From positions 1 to 33,748 of the forward strand of contig JABSRG010000045.1 of the NCBI GenBank assembly GCA_013215165.1: 33,748 nt of DNA. The letters are read 5' to 3'. Shown piece by piece: positions 30,942 through 33,748 of the stretch (its first letter is position 1; each line of letters opens with the position of its first letter). The stretch comes from Opitutales bacterium (lineage in GTDB: Bacteria; Verrucomicrobiota; Verrucomicrobiia; Opitutales; JABSRG01). The notes below the pieces were generated by a model. The model was given only the letters and a program-made list of their open reading frames with translations. It made no database searches and was not told the DNA's origin. Position numbers and translations under genes: made by a program.

Positions 30942-31385
30942 ATGAATGGATTTCGGATTTCGCCTGAAGCATTAGATCTTGAAGCCCTGCGAGCGGGCTG
31001 CCTCTCTTTGCGGGCGGGAGCGTTTACGTCCTTTGAAGGCTGGGTTCGGGACCTGAATGAGGGTGAAGCGGTGCTACGCTTGGAATATGAGGCTTATGCT
31101 TCAATGGCTGAGAAAGAGGGGGGGCGGATCTTGAAAGAAGCAGAGCAACGTTGGCCGTTGTTGGCCTTGGTGGCCGAGCACAGGGTGGGGCTCCTCGAGA
31201 TCGGCGATTGTGCCGTTTATGTCGGGGTGGCGTCAATGCACCGAGCAGCAGCTTTTGAAGCCTGCCGTTATGTGATTGATGAGGTAAAAGAGCGGGTGCC
31301 GATTTGGAAGAAAGAACACTACGCGACAGGCGTTACAGGTTGGATCAATTGTCACAAGGTGCCCGACAATACCGAGTCTGAGTAA
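30942..31385 (+). CDS. moaE: MoaE, molybdopterin synthase large subunit
   Basis: The 147-residue protein is MoaE: FRISPEALDLEALRAG, GAFTSFEGWVRDLNEGEAVLRLEYEAYASMAEKEGGRIL, VGVASMHRAAAFEACRYVIDEVKERVPIWKKEHYATG. The two lysines of the WKKE segment and the HRAAAF motif belong to the active site that receives sulfur from MoaD. I start it at the ATG at 30942 because MoaE proteins begin just before FRIS; the frame is open to a TTG at 30903, but that part is not MoaE-like. It is separated from moaD by the PhyH/AraC pair. A LacI-type gene begins 2 nt after its stop. Confidence 0.92.
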   Translation: MNGFRISPEALDLEALRAGCLSLRAGAFTSFEGWVRDLNEGEAVLRLEYEAYASMAEKEGGRILKEAEQRWPLLALVAEHRVGLLEIGDCAVYVGVASMHRAAAFEACRYVIDEVKERVPIWKKEHYATGVTGWINCHKVPDNTESE

Positions 31386-31387
31386 GG

Positions 31388-32416
31388 ATGAAACGCGTAT
31401 CCCTGAAGCATGTAGCTCAAGTTGCTGGCGTCTCGGTAGCCACGGTTTCGATGGCGTTGCGGGGTGCGGGGAGAATTGCTCCAAAGACAGTAGAGCGGAT
31501 AGAGGCTCTCGCTAATGAGATGGGCTATGTGCCGGATCCACTTTTAGCTTCGTTAGCAACGCGGCGCTTTCGTGAGGACAGCGATTCTAAAGGCAGCCCG
31601 ATTGCTGTTATAAAATGCAGTGAGTCGATGGGACGGGGTGATTATGCCGAACGCTTTCGCGACAGCCTATCTTCCCTGGGATATGTGATGGAATCGCATC
31701 GATTGGATAGCCCCGAAAACTTCGAAAGTCTTGTTGCGAAGATGACGCGCAGGGGGATTCGAGGGGTGATTTTGATTCCAGATGTATTCCCTGAAATCCT
31801 AATCGACCCCAGTCCATGGTCAAAATTCTCAATCGTTCAATCCAGTCGATTTCTTCATTCTGCTCCCGTGCACACTGTGCGTGCTAATATATTTCAGGCT
31901 GTAAAATTGGCCTATACGAAAGCGTATGAAGCGGGCTATCGACGTATCGGTTTTGCACTCGGCTTTCATGAGTATTGGATCGAGGACGATGAATCGCGAA
32001 ATGGAGCAGCTTGGATTTTGCAGCAACACTTCGGGCGAGCTGAGAATTATATTCCTCCCTATCAAGGGTATTTGTCTGGAGGGGATCGTTCGTTTCTGGA
32101 TTGGTATCATCATTATCGACCCGAGGCAGTGGTTGCGTTTAATAGTAACGCGCTAGCTCGACTGCAGGCATTGGGGATTCACGCCCCGAATGACCTCGGT
32201 TTCATTGCGCTTCATTTGAACGAGAATGAGATCGGAGCACCCTCATCTGAGGTCAGAATTTGTGGACTGGACCAGAATAATAAAGAGGTCGCGCGGCAGA
32301 CGGTATGGGTGTTGGACCAAATGATCCGATTCGGCGAAACAGGATTTCCAGAAGTGGCTCGCGATATTCTGATCCCGTCGACTTGGGTAGCGGGGGACAC
32401 CTTGAGGAAGCAATAA
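31388..32416 (+). CDS. LacI-family transcriptional regulator (after moaE)
   Basis: The 342-residue protein has the LacI helix-turn-helix (VSLKHVAQVAGVSVATVSMALRG, then VERIEALANEMGYVPDPLLASLATRR) and a periplasmic-binding-protein-like effector domain (MTRRGIRGVILIPDVF, AYEAGYRRIGFALGFHEYWIEDD, PEAVVAFNSNALARLQALGI). It resembles the regulator at 3166 in length and layout. It starts 2 nt after moaE, so the two are probably co-transcribed, which is odd because molybdopterin synthesis and a sugar-type regulator have no known link. No obvious target gene lies downstream on the same strand; the next gene (pilT) is convergent. Its target is unknown and may be elsewhere. Confidence 0.9.
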   Translation: MKRVSLKHVAQVAGVSVATVSMALRGAGRIAPKTVERIEALANEMGYVPDPLLASLATRRFREDSDSKGSPIAVIKCSESMGRGDYAERFRDSLSSLGYVMESHRLDSPENFESLVAKMTRRGIRGVILIPDVFPEILIDPSPWSKFSIVQSSRFLHSAPVHTVRANIFQAVKLAYTKAYEAGYRRIGFALGFHEYWIEDDESRNGAAWILQQHFGRAENYIPPYQGYLSGGDRSFLDWYHHYRPEAVVAFNSNALARLQALGIHAPNDLGFIALHLNENEIGAPSSEVRICGLDQNNKEVARQTVWVLDQMIRFGETGFPEVARDILIPSTWVAGDTLRKQ

Positions 32417-32454
32417 GTGTTTCCAGAAAGCCCTGTGAAGTCATGCGGCGAAAA

Positions 32455-33552
32455 TTAACCCACAATGCCACCTGAGCTGAGGAAGATACCTTTGAGATTC
32501 ATCTCTAGCTGCTTTGGGTTGTCCGAGTAGGCGATGCCATCATTCCGAGAAATGGTGCCGTTCTTAACCAGACGATAGAGGTCCTTATTGAATGTTTTCG
32601 AGCCGAGGTCTTCGCCTGCCTCAATCACGGCAGTGATCTTTCTAAAGTCTCCCTCTTCGATGGTCTGGCGCGCGAGTCCATCCACCATCAGGATTTCACA
32701 ACTCGGCACGCGGCCACCTTCGATAGCGGGGACAAGACGTTGGCACACGGCAGCTTGGAGCGCTCCGGCGATTTGCCGCCGCATCGACTGTTGTTGTTCT
32801 GGCGTAAAAAATTCGAAGATGCGCTGAATTGCCTGCGTGCAGTTTGATGCGTGTAGTGTGCCGAATACGAGGTGACCGGTCTCGGCGGCGTGGATGGCCG
32901 TTTCAAAGGTGCTCTTATCCCGCATCTCACCTACGAGAATGACATCGGGATCCTGGCGCAGGACTGCTTTGAGCCCCATTTCGAAGGTGGGACAATCGAT
33001 GCCGACTTCGCGTTGATTAAAGACGGATTTATCGTCGGTGTAGGTAAACTCAATAGGGTCTTCTAGGGTGACTATGTGCTTGTCGAAGTTCCTGTTTATA
33101 TAGTTAAGCATCGCCGCGAGCGTAGAACTCTTTCCCGATCCGGTGGCGCCACAAACGAGGACGATTCCATTCTTGTTAGAACACATTTCCTTAAAAGTGG
33201 CGGGGTCATGACTCAAATCCTCAAACTCAGGCGGTGTGTCCTTTACGTGCCGAAATACAATGCTGGGTGTCGATCGCTGATGGAAGGCATTGACGCGAAA
33301 GCGGCCCACGTTTTCGTGTTTATAAGAATAGTCGACCTGGGCGTTTTGTTTCCAGTCGTCGAGGAATTGTGCGGGGACGGTGGAACGTATGAATTCTCTT
33401 ATAGTAGTGGCATCTAGGGCGTCCATTTCCACGGGCTGAAGGCTTCCGTCTAGGCGAAAGTAAGCCGGCTTATCAGTCTTAATGTGGATATCGCTAGCAC
33501 CGTTTTCTACAGCTAGGCCCAATACTTGATTAAATAGATCTACGGGTTCCAT
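32455..33552 (-). CDS. pilT: PilT-type twitching motility ATPase
   Basis: The 365-residue protein is a secretion-superfamily ATPase of the PilT/PilU kind: an N-terminal PAS-like domain (ENGASDIHIKTDKPAYFRLDG), Walker A GATGSGKSS (135-143), the Asp box VTLEDPIEF, Walker B DPDVILVGEM (201-210, Glu209) and the His box ETGHLVFGTLHASN. It powers retraction of type IV pili from the cytoplasmic face of the inner membrane. No other pilus gene is in the window, and PilT versus PilU cannot be settled from sequence alone. It is convergent with the LacI gene, 38 nt away. The 196 bp upstream of its ATG hold a hairpin (33678-33683 with 33695-33700) but no convincing gene. Confidence 0.9.
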   Translation of the reverse strand: MEPVDLFNQVLGLAVENGASDIHIKTDKPAYFRLDGSLQPVEMDALDATTIREFIRSTVPAQFLDDWKQNAQVDYSYKHENVGRFRVNAFHQRSTPSIVFRHVKDTPPEFEDLSHDPATFKEMCSNKNGIVLVCGATGSGKSSTLAAMLNYINRNFDKHIVTLEDPIEFTYTDDKSVFNQREVGIDCPTFEMGLKAVLRQDPDVILVGEMRDKSTFETAIHAAETGHLVFGTLHASNCTQAIQRIFEFFTPEQQQSMRRQIAGALQAAVCQRLVPAIEGGRVPSCEILMVDGLARQTIEEGDFRKITAVIEAGEDLGSKTFNKDLYRLVKNGTISRNDGIAYSDNPKQLEMNLKGIFLSSGGIVG

Positions 33553-33748
33553 TGCTTTAATATTGAGAGCAGGGCATCGGCATTGCTCACGGAGATTTAA
33601 TACCTTGTCTTTTCTGTCGTTTTAGCAGTCTTCTTGCGAAGATCTTTGCAAGTATCGATAACTTACTTGATTCCACAGCCATCCCATAAGACCTGATGGC
33701 GGAGATCAAACCTGAGTATTGATGGGCTGTAGCGGTTGATCGTGTCTA

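Noticed and set aside
33587-33682. A 31-codon basic open frame on the minus strand upstream of pilT
   Set aside because: Short, no clear ribosome site and no family resemblance; it could be chance.
33678-33700. Hairpin GCCATC/GATGGC near the right edge as an RNA gene or terminator
   Set aside because: Only 6 bp with an 11-nt loop and no T run; the window ends too soon to see a larger RNA structure.
1-33748. CRISPR array, transposase, integrase, att sites, tRNA or rRNA genes
   Set aside because: No regularly spaced repeats, no mobile-element proteins in any frame and no cloverleaf or rRNA-like stretch was seen on reading the window.

Overview
The window looks like a chromosomal segment of a Verrucomicrobiota bacterium, most likely a marine Opitutae/Puniceicoccales (Coraliomargarita-like) lineage. 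This is an inference from gene content: a diderm Mla lipid-transport system, short LacI regulators with SVSxALRG-type helices, several cupin-AraC regulators paired with Gfo/Idh/MocA, ThuA, sugar-isomerase or PhyH genes, flagellar genes and a type IV pilus motor. There is no 16S rRNA or tRNA here to prove it. No CRISPR array, insertion sequence, phage gene or RNA gene was seen.

Layout. (1) 1-243: the C-terminal end of a flagellar-type sigma-28 factor and its intrinsic terminator. (2) 529-4185: a GH2 beta-mannosidase divergent from a LacI regulator, with an 18-bp perfect palindrome in the 66-bp gap. (3) 4313-11638: a tight leftward eight-gene operon, mlaE > mlaF > mlaD > mlaC > mlaA > cNMP-domain histidine kinase > SelW-like Rdx protein > OppA-like lipoprotein, with most junctions overlapping by 1-8 nt. 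MlaF carries an extra C-terminal degenerate GGDEF domain (GQNQI in place of GGDEF), and no mlaB/STAS partner is present. This is the most unusual item in the window. (4) 11769-14577: an AraC regulator divergent from a ThuA-like protein and a Gfo/Idh/MocA oxidoreductase. (5) 14672-18247: a 1191-residue membrane sensor kinase with an AT-rich, propeller-like sensor. (6) 18264-21048: leftward rhomboid protease, creatininase-family amidohydrolase and a cytosine-deaminase-like protein that lacks key metal ligands.

(7) 21259-24971: a second AraC-controlled sugar cassette, Gfo/Idh/MocA followed by two xylose-isomerase-like TIM barrels. The first gene has its Rossmann N-terminus in another frame, joined at an A7 run in slippery phase. 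The second has no ATG/GTG/TTG start for its first 71 codons. (8) 25044-27505: an unrecognised protein translationally coupled to a Maf-type flagellin glycosyltransferase. (9) 27502-32416: NUDIX hydrolase, OGG1-type DNA glycosylase, then moaD and moaE split by a PhyH/AraC divergent pair, with a second LacI gene 2 nt after moaE. (10) 32455-33552: a PilT-type retraction ATPase.

Taken together, the window mixes envelope maintenance (Mla, rhomboid), motility (sigma-28, Maf, PilT) and small regulator-plus-enzyme cassettes for plant or algal glycosides. Many genes lack a clear Shine-Dalgarno sequence, so several starts are uncertain; start choices are explained per gene.
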